Below are positions 22,735 through 33,960 of a stretch of DNA of 64,000 bases, in pieces. Under the pieces are notes generated by a model, which was not told the DNA's origin, did not search any database, and saw only the letters and a list, made by a program, of their open reading frames with translations. Position 1 is the first letter of the stretch; the number at the start of each line of letters is the position of its first letter. The stretch spans positions 2,046,001-2,110,000 of the forward strand of contig OY744467.1 in the NCBI GenBank assembly GCA_963556145.1, in the 5' to 3' direction. The translations under genes and the position numbers were made by a program. The DNA is from Hygrocybe punicea. Lineage: Eukaryota > Basidiomycota > Agaricomycetes > Agaricales > Hygrophoraceae.

Positions 22735-22882
22735 ATACAAAAGCCCTGGCCTGCGCCAAGCCAAGCCGGGGCCAAGCCGGTTTTGACGGCTCCAGCCTGG
22801 CCTGACCTTTACAAAAGCCGGAGCCCCCTCAGGCTGGGCCAAAGCCGGGGCTTTCAGGCCAAGCCGGGCCAGAACATCACTA
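22735..22882 (-). repeat. right terminal inverted repeat and GC-rich subterminal region of the hAT
   Basis: Mirror image of the left end; the final bases ATCACTA abut the 8-bp duplication CCTAGGGC at 22883-22890. Confidence 0.8.
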
Positions 22883-22890
22883 CCTAGGGC

Positions 22891-23360
22891 ATGGAACCGT
22901 AGCGTAATGTACATGATACTGGCATTCATATATGGTTACGAGTAATGTCACCCATTCCTCTGTAGTGGTAGTGACTTCAGAAATCCATGATTTGTCGTCT
23001 ACCAATGTAATAATAGATATTTATTTGCCAGAAATAAATTCACATTAAAATAATTCCAGGCCATGGTAACCCCATCCATGATGCTGGCACTATGATAAGG
23101 ACATACTAAGGCCATATCATTATGCGAGTAAATGATAAAATGTTGCCGTTCCACCACTGAAATGGTAATACCAGATATTTATTTACCAGCACGATATTAC
23201 ATGAGCTAAGCCTAAAATAATTCTGCGCCAAGGTAAGAAGAGGTAATATTAAATCAGTGGCTGGGCGGCTGATTAGCAATTGTCAACTCCGCCATGCCTT
23301 ACCGGGGTCTCCACGTTTTCCTGATGTGAGTGGACAAAGGCATGGGTACAGGCCAGAGAG
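22891..23360. repeat. AT-rich flank with a diverged direct repeat
   Basis: Two segments (about 23005-23070 and 23170-23235) share AGATATTTATTT followed by CCAG, and then AAAATAATTC; they look like an old duplication. No gene is seen. Confidence 0.45.
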
Positions 23361-23567
23361 TTGCCAACTTCTCAGAAAGGACAACACAACAAAGTCTTCA
23401 CGCTGTTTGATTACCCCTTGATCTGGGCAGCATATGTTCGGTCAAACAAGTGGGCAATGAATCCCGCAAAGCTGCAAAAATTTACAAAAGGGGAGTTACT
23501 ACCAAATGTCGCTGAGCCTTACCTTTGTGATATTGATGTGATCAACCTACACTTGAACCTACGCTAG
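23361..23567 (+). pseudogene. fragment of a fungal transposon-associated protein
   Basis: About 69 codons reading KVFTLFDYPLIWAAYVRSNK then WAMNPAKLQKFTKGELLPNV, ending in TAG. The block WAMNPAKLQKFT...LLP resembles a segment found before DDE-type transposase regions in mushroom genomes. Too short to name. Confidence 0.35.
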
Positions 23568-23784
23568 AGTGAAAGCCGCATTAATATTGCCTTGTTGATC
23601 ATCAGCCTTTGCGACGACCGTAGCGGTCAATATTGTCACCTCCAAAGTCCATAATCCCAATTGAGTGAGAAAAAAATTACAGTTGTGCAAACGGATGCCA
23701 GTAACCCCTTGAACCCTTCAGTGGTGGAAGACACACACCAAGGTACAATGATATAAAAATTCTATCCATCGCCAATACGGGTCA

Positions 23785-25456
23785 TCACATCCTCGAAAGC
23801 GTACTCGTAATCCCCATCATCCTCTCCCCCTCCTCATCCCACCAACTCTCCGCTACTTTATCGGCATCATAACCAAACTGAATGATGTTCTTCGCCTTGT
23901 CCGCCCACTGATTCGCATTCCCAAAGCCGATCGGCACGATTTCAGGTCCACCGAGCTCAACAACCATAGCCGCGCGCATCGAATCATCACGGGCACGCTG
24001 CTCCGGGCCGTCCGGGAGGTGGAAAATCTTCTGGTTTAGTCTAGCAGAGGCTTGGGTTTCCTTCGTGCGGGCGTAGCGCAGCCCTTGGTATGCATGTAGG
24101 AGAGGAGCAATCTGGGAGCGGTGGGAGAGGCGCGAGAAAAGGTTACCGAGTATGGCTGCGTCTTCGACCTGAATAAATTGAAAGATTGATCGTGTCAGTG
24201 ATGCCAGTAGAAGGCGCGGGAAATTTTCCCCACCGCCATAGCTGTGCCTTGTGCGCGATACGGCTGCATAAATGTGTGATGCAATTGTCGTGGATGAAAT
24301 TATGTAAACCACAAACGAGCATGGGATGGCACGCATCTCCTAAGAGCGCCACCCTTCCGTCTTTGTGAACCCAAGTGCTGAGCGGAGCACGGTCCATCAG
24401 AGTCCAGTTCAGTGTACTTGGAACCAACGCCAACAATTTCTGGATACTGGGATGTTGTTGGTATGGTCGAAGATTGACTTCGAAAAAACTTTCCACTAAC
24501 CGAGGTTCCCACCCAGCGAAATCGGCCCTCATTTTATCTGCGCTGCCCTCCGCATTCCACGACTCCACAGAGCTGTTGTCGGGATGACACATGACAATGT
24601 TATACTCCTTCTTACAGCGCTAGAGAAATGGGGAGAGATGATAGGAAACAACACAATAAGACTTTGGGGATCGAACAAACTATGCAGTAAGCCACGATAT
24701 GTTTGCTAGGCCCAATCCAACTAGTCATTTCTGGGAATTCTACGAGTTTTTTTAGATCAGGGTCTTTGAGCATTTCTGAGGTGGGAACGATGGCTCTGTA
24801 AGCCGCATCACCAGTAGGAACAGGCTTGTCGGGACCTCCAACGACGATTTCGCGGACTGTGCTCTTGATTCCGTCGGCTCCGATCACTACATCGGCTGTG
24901 ATAACTTCTCCAGACTCGATGGTCAGGGTTGGCACGGAAGGGTCAAGAGATACTACTTTGCTGTTAAGGCGGAGCGTCATGAATGGTGAAGCGAGATTGA
25001 ACAACATTCTGTGAAAATCGGCTCTCTGGAGTTCATGCTGTCAGCTTCGCAATTAGGAACGGAAGTATGGATACAAACGTGGATGTGATAGTACGGCGCA
25101 CCGTGCTGGTCTTCCATGCTTTTGCCCAACTTTGTCCATCCTACGCGTTCGCCAGTATCGTCTGGGCAAAGGTATTATCTCCGTGTCAAATTAAACCGGC
25201 GGTGTATGGAGTAGTTGCACCCACATCTCCGGAACGTGATTGCTTCTGGAACCACAGCGAACCCTTTAAGCTTTTCGCCAAGTCCCCAACGAAGCAGCAG
25301 ACGTGTCAAATTGGGACCAACCTGGATCCCCGCCCCAACGTCACCGATAGCAGATGCACTCTCCAGGACGGTGATCCTATGGCCTGCTTGCCCCAGGCAG
25401 AATGCGGCTGCTAGGCCACCGAGACCACACCCAACCACAACAATCTTGAGAGGCAA
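23785..25456 (-). CDS. FAD-dependent monooxygenase, salicylate hydroxylase-like
   Basis: Six exons join in phase (25456-25225, 25161-25079, 25025-24681, 24619-24317, 24263-24234, 24168-23785) to a 458-residue protein, the usual length for this family. Group A flavin monooxygenases use FAD and NAD(P)H to hydroxylate aromatic rings. Visible signatures: the dinucleotide-binding GxGxxG in VVVGCGLGGLAAAF (residues 6-19), ESASAIGDVGAGIQVGPN, the DG motif VIGADGIKST (about residues 155-165), and the second FAD motif GDACHPMLPYRAQGTAMA, which is built across three exons. APYYHIHRADFHRMLF spans the exon 2/3 junction. No stop or frameshift; no signal peptide, so likely cytosolic. It is a host gene 0.9 kb from the hAT insertion. 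Exact substrate cannot be read from sequence. Confidence 0.9.
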
Positions 25457-25499
25457 GGTAGCTCTGCGGCCATGATATGAGGTTATATTCTGAGGTCAT

Positions 25500-27030
25500 G
25501 GATGTGAAAATTCTATCATTGAATCGCGAATAAGACTCACTTCCGATTGGTCATGGAACTGTTGTTCCTGGGGAAACATTGTCAGAAAACGGCAACGATG
25601 TAATGGTGGGACTGACGGTCATTGTGGATATTGCTTCGGAGAATGGGGTGAAAGGGACCACCGTTGCACCAAAGATATAAACCTGTGGTTCAAATGAACT
25701 TGCGCATCCACTGCCATCCAGCCGTTGGTTGAATCATTTTGCAGATGGGTGTGGTAACAATCGGAGATCCCTAGCCAAAGTAAAGTCCGTGTAAATAGCC
25801 AGAATATTTAGCAGGAAAGGAACATAACGTACACAAACGACCTTCCGAATCCCTGTTCGGTGCTTGTATCGCAGGGATATCACTTTCTTCGATCCCCGTG
25901 GCCAGCATTTATCTTTTTCCCGTCTCCGACACGTTGTCGGTGGCAGGACTGCAAAATTTTACCTTGGGTCTCCTTGTGTGCTTCTGATCTTCTGGCTCCC
26001 GGCTTTTCCAGCTCCCTAATCTGGGCTCTCCGCGGACCGGGTCACGTTACATGAAGGACTAAGTACGACAACGCCCACCCAGCATTGTGTATTGTTCACA
26101 TTTACAGGACTCGACGTTGAATTGCATGTATTGGCTGAGATGGGCTGTGAATCAAGCTCTCTTCATAAACAGAAAGCTGCTAATGAAGTATAGTCACTTT
26201 CAACAATCCATTATACAACGAGCACGCAGCCTACTGATTGTGGACTATATAGTTGAGAAGCATTTATCAAGAACGTTAATTTTGGATAGACTCGAGTAAA
26301 CGCACGTATCAACCCACGACAGCCTGAGGACAATGCGCCAGCCTGCTCAGAGGACAATACTGTGGTTCCAACTTCCCAGATTATATTGTCAAAGATCTTG
26401 CCAAAGCCAAAGTTTAGGCCGCCTGAGTAGGCTTTGCCAGAATTCGGGTCACCGGAGCTCAGCTTGTCTGTATGATGAGTGAGAAACATTACCCCGGACA
26501 TGTCAATGGCCCATTAGGTTTGAAAAAACCGATCGGTGGAATAATAACGCAGCTGTTGAAACCGGTGAGTAACTATTTGAGGTGAGTAATTATTTGAGGT
26601 TCGCGAACCGCCGTCAGGGAAAGTATTGATGGACCTGCGGAATGACTATAAGCACCAATTTTTAAATCATGTCTAACAGCCAATAGCAACGGATATGTAC
26701 ACACTGGTGCGGTTGGACGACTTCATTGAAGAGGTGAAAAACCCACGACAAACACCTGTCTAAACAAAGAAAGAAATCGTGAAACTAATTATTATAGGCT
26801 CACGCTAAGCCTTTTGTTCTGGTAGTCATGCATAGTCATGGCTGAACTTGTAACGGTTTGTGTGAATTCCTGGCGGCGATCTTGTCTATTTCAAACAATG
26901 GCAGGCACAGGTTCGTCGCCCGCTGGTTTTTTGTTCGATGGTCCTTATTTAACAGCAGGACCTTCAGCTGTGGTTTCGAATTGTACCACCATTCACAGAC
27001 TTCACCCCGTACTCAGTTGTTCAACTTGAA
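25500..27030. other. intergenic, no gene supported
   Basis: 1.5 kb without a reading frame or exon chain I can support; it contains the upstream regions of the monooxygenase (minus) and the small acidic protein (plus), which are divergent. Confidence 0.5.
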
Positions 27031-27032
27031 TC

Positions 27033-27544
27033 ATGTCCTGCGACACAGACCATGTTAATCACGATTCTTCTGCGCAATCCTCTGAATTTGATGCCCGAGG
27101 GTATGAAGACCTGAAGGCTGCAATACGAGAGCACAATGCCAAAGGCGAAAACATTATTGATGAAGAGGAAGAGAAAACACTTTATGCGGCCTACAAGATG
27201 TCAGTCTTTGACCCCTTTACTTCAAAACACGTTCAGGCCACTGATCACGGCAAGGTCACCATGAAGAACCACCGACGAAGAAAAAGAGGCCTGCCTGGAT
27301 TTGCCTCTAGAAGATTTCCTGGAATTCGTCGAACTTGTGCGAGATAGTGTGAAGTTTGCCGAAGAAGCTGCAGAGCTCCTGCGCTTAACACAGGTATATA
27401 TAAAAAAGTCCAGCATCTTGCCAACACGTCTCACGTTGGAATTTGAAGGAGGCCGCCCGTCGAGCCTACCGAGCAAAAGGGATGTCCGAGAGCGAGATTG
27501 CCAAAAAACTGGATCCCAAGAATCTACGTAGGTTAATCTCGTAG
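27033..27544 (+). CDS. small acidic protein of unknown function
   Basis: Three exons (27033-27199, 27267-27393, 27449-27544) join in phase to a 129-residue protein. Splicing joins EEEEKTLYAAYK to TTDEEKEACLDLPLEDFLEF across a 67-nt intron (phase 2), and LLRLTQ to EAARRAYRAKGMSESEIAKK across a 55-nt GTATAT intron. The middle is acidic and helical; the end is basic. I do not recognise the family. It converges with the mitochondrial carrier gene, the stops being about 240 bp apart. Confidence 0.6.
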
Positions 27545-27783
27545 ATATCTTCTTGGTTCTAAAAGTAACAAATTATCGTCAGATATTTCCAACGAGGAAA
27601 CAGCGATATCCTCTGAATAATCCTGGTATTTCTAATAATCCTGGTATTTCTATTCTGCCTTGATAAGCTTTACCGTACCCAATCCATGTATTAGAGAAAG
27701 CTGTTCACGTATCTGTCCAACAACTTCGCAATTACCCAGAGACAGTACTCAGACATTATAGAAACTCTTTTAAAATATCCAGG

Positions 27784-29023
27784 TCACCAGGAGCTGAGGA
27801 ATCTATTTGCCATCTCGAACCCAAGGAATGTAGCGCCATTGGCAAATGGCGATCTACATGGCAATTCAGCTGGGATGGGAACGGAATTTGCTGTCGATCG
27901 CCTACCTAATGAGTGTTGGACCAAGGCCTCTTGTGAACGCACCAATTCCCTCTGTTCTCCACACCTTGCGGATGCAATCCAAGGTTGATAGATATTTCTG
28001 TCCCGTAGCAGGCGTGAAGGCATCTGCCTGCATCCTGGACTTTATCACATCTATAGGATATATGACGCCCCAAAGCTGGTATCGGAGAGTAGATCAGCAT
28101 CCTGATACTCGACCTTATAGATAAAGGCTCTTGACGTACCGCATAACCGGCGGCGGCACCATACAGCACCGCGCTTACTGGGCTGATCTGATGTCGCGCG
28201 ATGCCTTTCTGCTTCATTTCTCGTTGCATCAATGTCTCATAGGCTAGAAAGTAGACACCGTATCCGGAGGCTTCTCGAGCCAGTGTTACCCCTTGGCCTT
28301 TGTAAATGCCGGAAATCCCGTGTGCTGTGAATATTCGCTTGACTGCGTCGAATGGACCCGTGTAATATACAGGACTCTTTGGACTTTGAGTTTGAAGGCC
28401 TGCATTCGACTTCATTAGTCCGGATTCAACCCTCGAGAGAGTACTCACGTATCCGAATATGCTCAACGGGACCTGATACGACGCTATTGGCAAGTCCCGC
28501 TAAGACGCCGGCCACGAACACTTGCCCGCCAGTAAGGACAAGCCCTCCTTCGCCTCCTTTGCCTCTGAGAACATTTTGATGTGCGAAGTACCGTTTGGTA
28601 TATTCAAGAGCACCAAATTGGATGGAGACACACAAGCCTATTCCGAGGAGAGGTGGTACTGTTCCCTGACAAAGAGTAGTTGAATGTAACGCAAATGTAA
28701 TGCGTTAACAATATACCTTGTAGAAGGCTAACGGTCCTTCATGTCTTAAAATACCTCCCGCACAATGAATCATGCCAGAGTATGTCCCTTTTGGAGCAGT
28801 TTGCATCCGCTTTAGAAAAGCTTCCGATAAAAATTCGCACATATGGATGTAGACGAAAATACAGGAATGAACGCACCACTTTGACAATATCGAATGGCTG
28901 GCCCACCAGCACCTATCCAGAAGGGCAACTGTTAAGACATGGTTTCTAAAATGGTTTGGTTAAAGATACCTGGGCAATGCCCCCTACAGTGCCCGCAGCC
29001 AGGTCCTTGACCGTCTTCGACAT
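27784..29023 (-). CDS. mitochondrial carrier, YMC1/organic-acid carrier type
   Basis: Seven exons (29023-28970, 28912-28877, 28809-28717, 28665-28449, 28399-28140, 28075-27906, 27853-27784) give exactly 900 nt, 299 residues, the usual length. Three carrier repeats are visible with P-x-[DE]-x2-[KR]-x-[RK] signatures: GQPFDIVKVRMQTA (repeat 1), SGPVEHIRIRLQTQ (repeat 2, degenerate) and IYPIDVIKSRMQ (repeat 3). The start LAAGTVGGIAQVLVGQPFD and the end FANGATFLGFEMANRFL match the YMC1/YMC2 branch (yeast inner-membrane carriers linked to glycine/amino-acid metabolism) better than the carnitine carriers. It would exchange metabolites across the mitochondrial inner membrane. The gene is intact. It shares a 119-bp intergenic region with the divergent transcription factor. 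Confidence 0.9.
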
Positions 29024-29142
29024 TTTTTTAGTCGGAATGCGGACTGGTCACGCTTAAAATTTGTGCGCACATTATAAGATAAGATAATATTTTTTCTAGC
29101 TTGGCCAATCATCGGCGCGCTTGTCACGGTGAACACGCTAGC
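29024..29142. promoter_or_regulatory. 119-bp divergent intergenic promoter region
   Basis: Separates the ATG of the carrier (minus, 29023) from the ATG of the C2H2 factor (plus, 29143). It contains an A/T run (ATAAGATAAGATAATATTTTTT) with GATAAG-like motifs. The promoters must overlap unless one gene has an unseen upstream exon. Confidence 0.5.
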
Positions 29143-31062
29143 ATGGAGGTTTCTAGTCAGCTTGAAAATGGCATCGAGGAAGCAAACCAAACAGAAGAAT
29201 GGGGCGAGGACGAGGAAGGATACGATGAAGACGGCGACGAAGACTTGGACGGTGCTGACGCAGAAGCGGAGGAGATTGCTCGGCGGCTAGGAGATCAACT
29301 GTGGGCTGACATCAATAAAGCTCAAGCGGACCGCGCTGGTACTGCGTTCACGTCCATCAATCCTCCACCGCATTCAACCACTCGTTCGGTTGGCGTGAAT
29401 GTAATAAACCCTGGGCCTGCCGTTGGCCCCCCCTCCTCGAAACGGGAAGAGGCAGCCATCACTACCATGAAGGCCATTCTATCTCATGCAGCAAAGGATA
29501 CTCTGGCTTTCTCTACGTTATCTTCAGCTCTGGTCCCCGATTCCAACGGTGAAAGTGTCCTGGATGTTTTGAACCGACTCGTTACCAGTGGAACCATACC
29601 CAAGGAGATTGCCAAACGACTCAGTCATCTCGTTTTGTCTTTGGCTCGGTCTGACACTCTTTTCGCTATGCTTCGTCGTTCCAACCCTTCGCCTGTGCAA
29701 CAGGACGAAGGGAAACGGAAGCATGATGAAGCCGATGAACCTTCGCAATACAGCGAGGCCCGCCCCTTCAAGAGAATATTTCCCCCCCATTCTGACCTTC
29801 AGACACAGATGCAAGAGGCTGTCCGTCTTGTCACACAAGCGTTGAGTGGCAAGCAATCGACGGGCCCTTCCCTCGTTGCCTCAATACAACTTCAACTTCA
29901 TCAAATCTTTCTTTTTGCGGTAACATCTTCCGCAAGAGGAGGTTCTGAGATGAACGCGTTACAAGAAATTAGTGGTCTCATTCAAGTTGTAGGCGTGCTA
30001 AGCGGTATTCGGATTGGGCCAACACCAGGCGCCGAGTCCCGTGGACCCCAACCCGCTCCCAACGGGTTTCCATCCAACAGTGCCCCCTGGTTGCCTCCAT
30101 CCATACAATTTACTGATATCGGCACTGCTGTTTACCCTTGCCTCGTTCCAGCTTGCCACAAAGTTTTCTCCCGTTTGTATAGTCTCCGTGCACATCAACG
30201 CATACATGCCATTCATCGTCCCTTCCGCTGTAGCACATGTCCGGCGTCTTTCGCGAGGAACCACGATCTCAAGCGACATGCAAAGCTGCATGATAAGGCA
30301 TGGAAGTGCTGTGGGTGCGACAAGATGTTCTCGCGTAGAGACGCCATCAAAAGGCACAAGAAAAGTAATAGAACGCGAGGGGGCAAGGGAGATGCATGTA
30401 TCAACGCAGAAGTGGTAGAGGTCGACTTGGACAAGCAGGAAGGAGATGAGATTGTCAAAGAAGGACGACGAGCGAAGATGTGGAATGGGATTGTTGGTGG
30501 AATGTCAGGGTCAACCGGGTATGGCGGGTATAGTGAAGATAGAAATTTCGAGGAAGGGGAGGTCGAAAGCGAAGTGATTGCACGGGCACAGTCGGCGGTC
30601 ATGAATATACATGGGCTTCTACAGTCGTACGTCGCCACCGTTCTGGGAATCCCTTCGGGAGAATCCTCGTCACCAGATGTCGACCCCGCGGCCGGTCAAG
30701 CAACGTTGGCTAGCGTGATTGCTCGTGCGCAATTACAAAATCTACCGTTGAGATTGCCACAAGGCCTACAGCCAGAGCTCATGACTCGTCCTGCAGCGCC
30801 CTCAGCGACTGCAACCTCCGATGATACCTGCCAAGGGCCGGCGGGATCCTCCACGGTGCCATCTCTGTCGCGCTATGGGCTTTCTGAAGAACAGACAAAA
30901 ATGCTGGAACAGGCAATAGCGAACGCGGCTTCCGCGGCACAGGCACAAGCGGAGGCGGAGGCGGCACAGGAGGAGGAAGAGGAGGCATGCGAAGATGAAG
31001 AAGGGTGTGATATGATAAACGAGGAAGACGTCGGAATTGATCCCGCTCTACGAAACTCGTGA
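29143..31062 (+). CDS. C2H2 zinc-finger transcription factor
   Basis: An uninterrupted 639-residue frame; the ATG at 29143 is the first one in frame. The N-terminus is strongly acidic (residues 10-55), followed by a Ser/Pro region and helices. A finger block lies at about residues 330-425: CLVPACHKVFSRLYSLRAHQ (finger 1, with H-x3/4-H), CSTCPASFARNHDLKRHAKLH (finger 2) and CCGCDKMFSRRDAIKRHKKS (finger 3, whose last zinc ligand is a distant cysteine in GDACINAE). This three-finger arrangement is typical of fungal nuclear DNA-binding regulators. The C-terminus has an Ala/Gln/Glu-rich coiled region. Target genes are unknown; the divergent neighbour suggests possible co-regulation but that is inference. 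Confidence 0.88.
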   Translation: MEVSSQLENGIEEANQTEEWGEDEEGYDEDGDEDLDGADAEAEEIARRLGDQLWADINKAQADRAGTAFTSINPPPHSTTRSVGVNVINPGPAVGPPSSKREEAAITTMKAILSHAAKDTLAFSTLSSALVPDSNGESVLDVLNRLVTSGTIPKEIAKRLSHLVLSLARSDTLFAMLRRSNPSPVQQDEGKRKHDEADEPSQYSEARPFKRIFPPHSDLQTQMQEAVRLVTQALSGKQSTGPSLVASIQLQLHQIFLFAVTSSARGGSEMNALQEISGLIQVVGVLSGIRIGPTPGAESRGPQPAPNGFPSNSAPWLPPSIQFTDIGTAVYPCLVPACHKVFSRLYSLRAHQRIHAIHRPFRCSTCPASFARNHDLKRHAKLHDKAWKCCGCDKMFSRRDAIKRHKKSNRTRGGKGDACINAEVVEVDLDKQEGDEIVKEGRRAKMWNGIVGGMSGSTGYGGYSEDRNFEEGEVESEVIARAQSAVMNIHGLLQSYVATVLGIPSGESSSPDVDPAAGQATLASVIARAQLQNLPLRLPQGLQPELMTRPAAPSATATSDDTCQGPAGSSTVPSLSRYGLSEEQTKMLEQAIANAASAAQAQAEAEAAQEEEEEACEDEEGCDMINEEDVGIDPALRNS

Positions 31063-32560
31063 TTTCGAAAAGCTCTGTGGCCAAGCTTCTTGGTGCTCTT
31101 TGCGCTATCCATTCCTTACAATAGTACGTGTTTTTCGGCTGTTTGGCAAGATAAGATAAGATCGCGAGTCTAGTAAGATATTGGACCTTGTTATTATCAT
31201 CGAACTGCTAGGGCCGTTCACAGTCTTGGACCATTATCTTTCGCTGGTCGTCGCACTGAGTACAGCTGTTTGACGCTCGCGTCTACCTTCTTCCACCTTT
31301 CTTTGCTATCAGCGGTTTCCCGTTTCCAGGCTTCAGCGATGGCTTGAGTGGGCGACAAACTCGGCTGCGCGCAACGCGTCAGGGGATGGTCCTTCCGAAC
31401 GTTTCCAGGCTGGAAGTTGTAGGTCATCTGTATAGTGATTGGGGTACGGGATTCAGAAAGAGTAAAGTGGTAACAAAGCTGAGGCAAATTCGGCGTACGA
31501 CGGTCATGGAACGTCGGTTACTGAGATTGAGCCTGTGTCGATTTCTGGCTTTTATACGTGGGATCGGGTCCATTGCAAGATTGGATCCGGACCCTCGTTG
31601 AGGGTTTCTGACACAGCTCGGCGCTTGACGGCTCGACTCGCAAGGGTTAATATATTCAGATCACATTGAGGGATACAACAATGGATGTCCCAAATCGGGA
31701 AGGTTGAAAGGGAGGAGCAGGATGGGCTTCCATCTACCTCAGTAACGCAATGAGGCGAAGCGAGTGCAAATTGCAGGCAGTGGGAGAAATTGTTTGCCGT
31801 GAAAGGGAAGTTCAAAAAATCTTGAATTCGAGACGTGGAACCCACGGAAGAAAGAGATAAACTTGGCTGTTGATGAAACGTGAAAACCACTGGGAGACCT
31901 CCAAAAGGTTAACACGAGGGGGTCCAGCAGATCAATACCGACTTCACACGACGCAAACGCTACGTTGAAAAACGAGCTAGTATGACACGCGCAAACCGCA
32001 ATGGTTGATGATATCAAATGCAACCGTGACGGTGTTGTTAAGCCAGATATGTCTTGAAAATATCCTCGGCAAATTAGGATTGACATGTGTGATTGACATG
32101 TATGGCAGTTTTTTTTGCGCCCTGACCGGCCAAACCTTGGGGATCTTGAGGTCGTTGCAGTTGTTGCAGATATCCGTCGAAAAACACGTCTGCGCAAGTC
32201 CACGCCAAAATTGAAACCAACAAATGAGCAATTAATAATAATAATAGTTCGCCTTGAGCGAACAAGAATTGGACGGGTGGGCGATAAATTGAAAAAAGTC
32301 TCACCATGGCATCCGGACGCGATGTCAGGTCGCGTCGAATACACGCCGATACATAGATATTTGTGTTGAGCAAGACCAGAAAGCCCAGAGATGGTTTGAA
32401 AGACGACGCTAACGTGAAGGGAGACGCTAGAGCGACTTGCGAGTTATGTATTCCACCACAGTGGGAACCTTGCCGGCATACACTTCAGTTTGAGCCTCAT
32501 TTCCACCGTTGCCTGATTTACGTTGTCGCTCCCTGCGACGAGGTGTCCACAGGCAAGCTG
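31063..32560. other. mostly non-coding; one weak minus-strand frame
   Basis: A minus frame at 31487-31218 reads PTQAIAEAWKRETADSKERW and KKVDASVKQLY, faintly like the C-terminal half of an HMG box (helix of the form A..W......K..W...A). No upstream exon was found that completes it. The rest (31490-32560) shows no supported gene. Confidence 0.3.
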
Positions 32561-32565
32561 ACAAG

Positions 32566-33229
32566 CTAACAACCTGTGATATTGATGAACTTACCAATGT
32601 TGTGGTTCTGTTCAACGGACAGGAGATTTCTCCATGGATGAATCTTATTAGTGAAGCGAAGTAACCATAAACCTCGATCGGCCGCAAGTTGAACTCTAGA
32701 TGTTCGACACAGAACCTGGCCGTCAAACGTTTGCCAGCCCAAGCTGAAAATTCGTCCTGAAAACTTGACTGCGTCGAGGATTCCCGGGATTCCCCCTGGC
32801 CCATGGGAGACGTAACTGAGCCTATTAGTGTCATTACATAATGTGTGCAGATACGTGTGGGTGCGTTCAAGCTGTCCAGCTAACTCATTTTGTGACAGTC
32901 GTATCCCCGTTCGAGCTTGTTCAGTACCTCTGGCGGAGCGGCCATTTAATATGGGTGGTGAGTCTCTTAAGCTTGGTATGAAACCGTGGTCGAAAATATA
33001 AAATTCACTCTGCTTCTCTGGATTAGGGCAAATCGGCCCACCTGTACACACCCACTGAGTGACTGGGAAATCGCGCATTTTCTCCTGAAATAACTTCTAC
33101 TGCAATGAAAACACATTGCCCGGAGCGATGGTCCGTGGAATGAGCGTCAGCCTGCCACCACTGACCCGAAATCGTTAGCAGCGGTAGGTAAGCTTCCATC
33201 GGATGTCCTATCCGTAGCCTATCAACCAA
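32566..33229 (-). CDS. hypothetical protein
   Basis: An ATG at 33229 opens RIGHPMEAYLPLLTISGQWW; after a short intron or frame change near 33080 the frame MRDFPVTQWVCTGGPICPNP runs open through SEFYIFDHGFIPSLRDSPPI and LRFTNKIHPWRNLLSVEQNH to a TAA/TAG at 32566. About 220 residues in all, with Trp- and aromatic-rich segments. Family not recognised; splice sites uncertain. Confidence 0.35.
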
Positions 33230-33299
33230 TATTGGTTAGCGTGACCTATCTTGGCCCGCCAGGTTTCTTCAAAGTACAGAAGCGGTTGCAAAAATATTC

Positions 33300-33820
33300 A
33301 CCGTTGTCGATCCCATTACATCACTCTTTCACGTCGGAGCCTGAGGCCACCATATGATGATTTCAGTCTTACACCCAGATGTTAAGGACTCTGTTACAGC
33401 GTCATCCCCCTCGTCTCCCAATGGTGGGAAATTCACCGGTATTATGACAACAGGACACTGCGGCGTGGACGACAGACCTTATTCCATCTGTTTGCAGTTT
33501 GCGACCGGGTGGACATTTTGTCCTCCGGTGGGTGTAGTTCTCGACGCGCGAAAGCGACGGCATCGGGGTTTCGGGTCGGCTGTTGTGCCTAGGTTTAGTA
33601 GGCACTTATCGCCGCACTGTTTTCCACTGTAGCCAGGCCCACGCCACCAACCACGCACCACCTGGCTGACAGGTCCAGGCAATCCGACGTTTCCACCCAC
33701 AAGACACATTATACCTGCAGATATGCCCGAGTTGCACATGTCCCCTTCAAGGCATCCGGCAAATGACAATTTAACCAGACAATATTGTAATTCAGTTGCA
33801 AGTTGTCCTATTGAACTCAC
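33300..33820 (-). other. open minus-strand frame, coding status unclear
   Basis: The frame 33820-33479 has several cysteines (GCLEGDMCNSGISAGIMC, GKQCGDKC) and no stops, but neither a start context nor neighbouring exons could be fixed. It may be an exon or chance. Confidence 0.2.
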
Positions 33821-33960
33821 ATCATAACCGAAGGATCATTTTCATTTAGGTTGAATGAATGATTTGGGCCAATGATATTGTTCTCTATCATGAAGGGTTT
33901 AATGGTAGATACTGTTTACGCTGCGATATTATAGAAATTAAGAGGCAGCCGATATCCTCC

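Larger units (their letters stand above)
5467..22882 (+). mobile_element. hAT transposon carrying two nested insertions
   Basis: The element is bounded by a perfect 8-bp duplication CCTAGGGC (5459-5466 and 22883-22890), the length expected for hAT insertions. Both ends begin TAGTGATGT on their outward-facing strand, followed by about 150 bp of GC-rich subterminal sequence built from GGCC/AAGCC motifs. Inside are a BED-finger and transposase domain with the hAT C-terminal dimerisation block. Two elements have inserted into it: 7109-16032 and 17802-22608. Without them and their target copies the hAT would be about 3.67 kb. The transposase has internal deletion and stops, so the copy is dead; the two later insertions also split it. 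Confidence 0.9.

Noticed and set aside
23785..25456. A plus-strand gene over the same interval
   Set aside because: The plus frames (for example 25067-25414) cross the spliced monooxygenase exons, which are fully in phase with all family motifs on the minus strand.
31218..31487. HMG-box gene
   Set aside because: Only half a box-like helix pattern; no upstream exon found that completes it.
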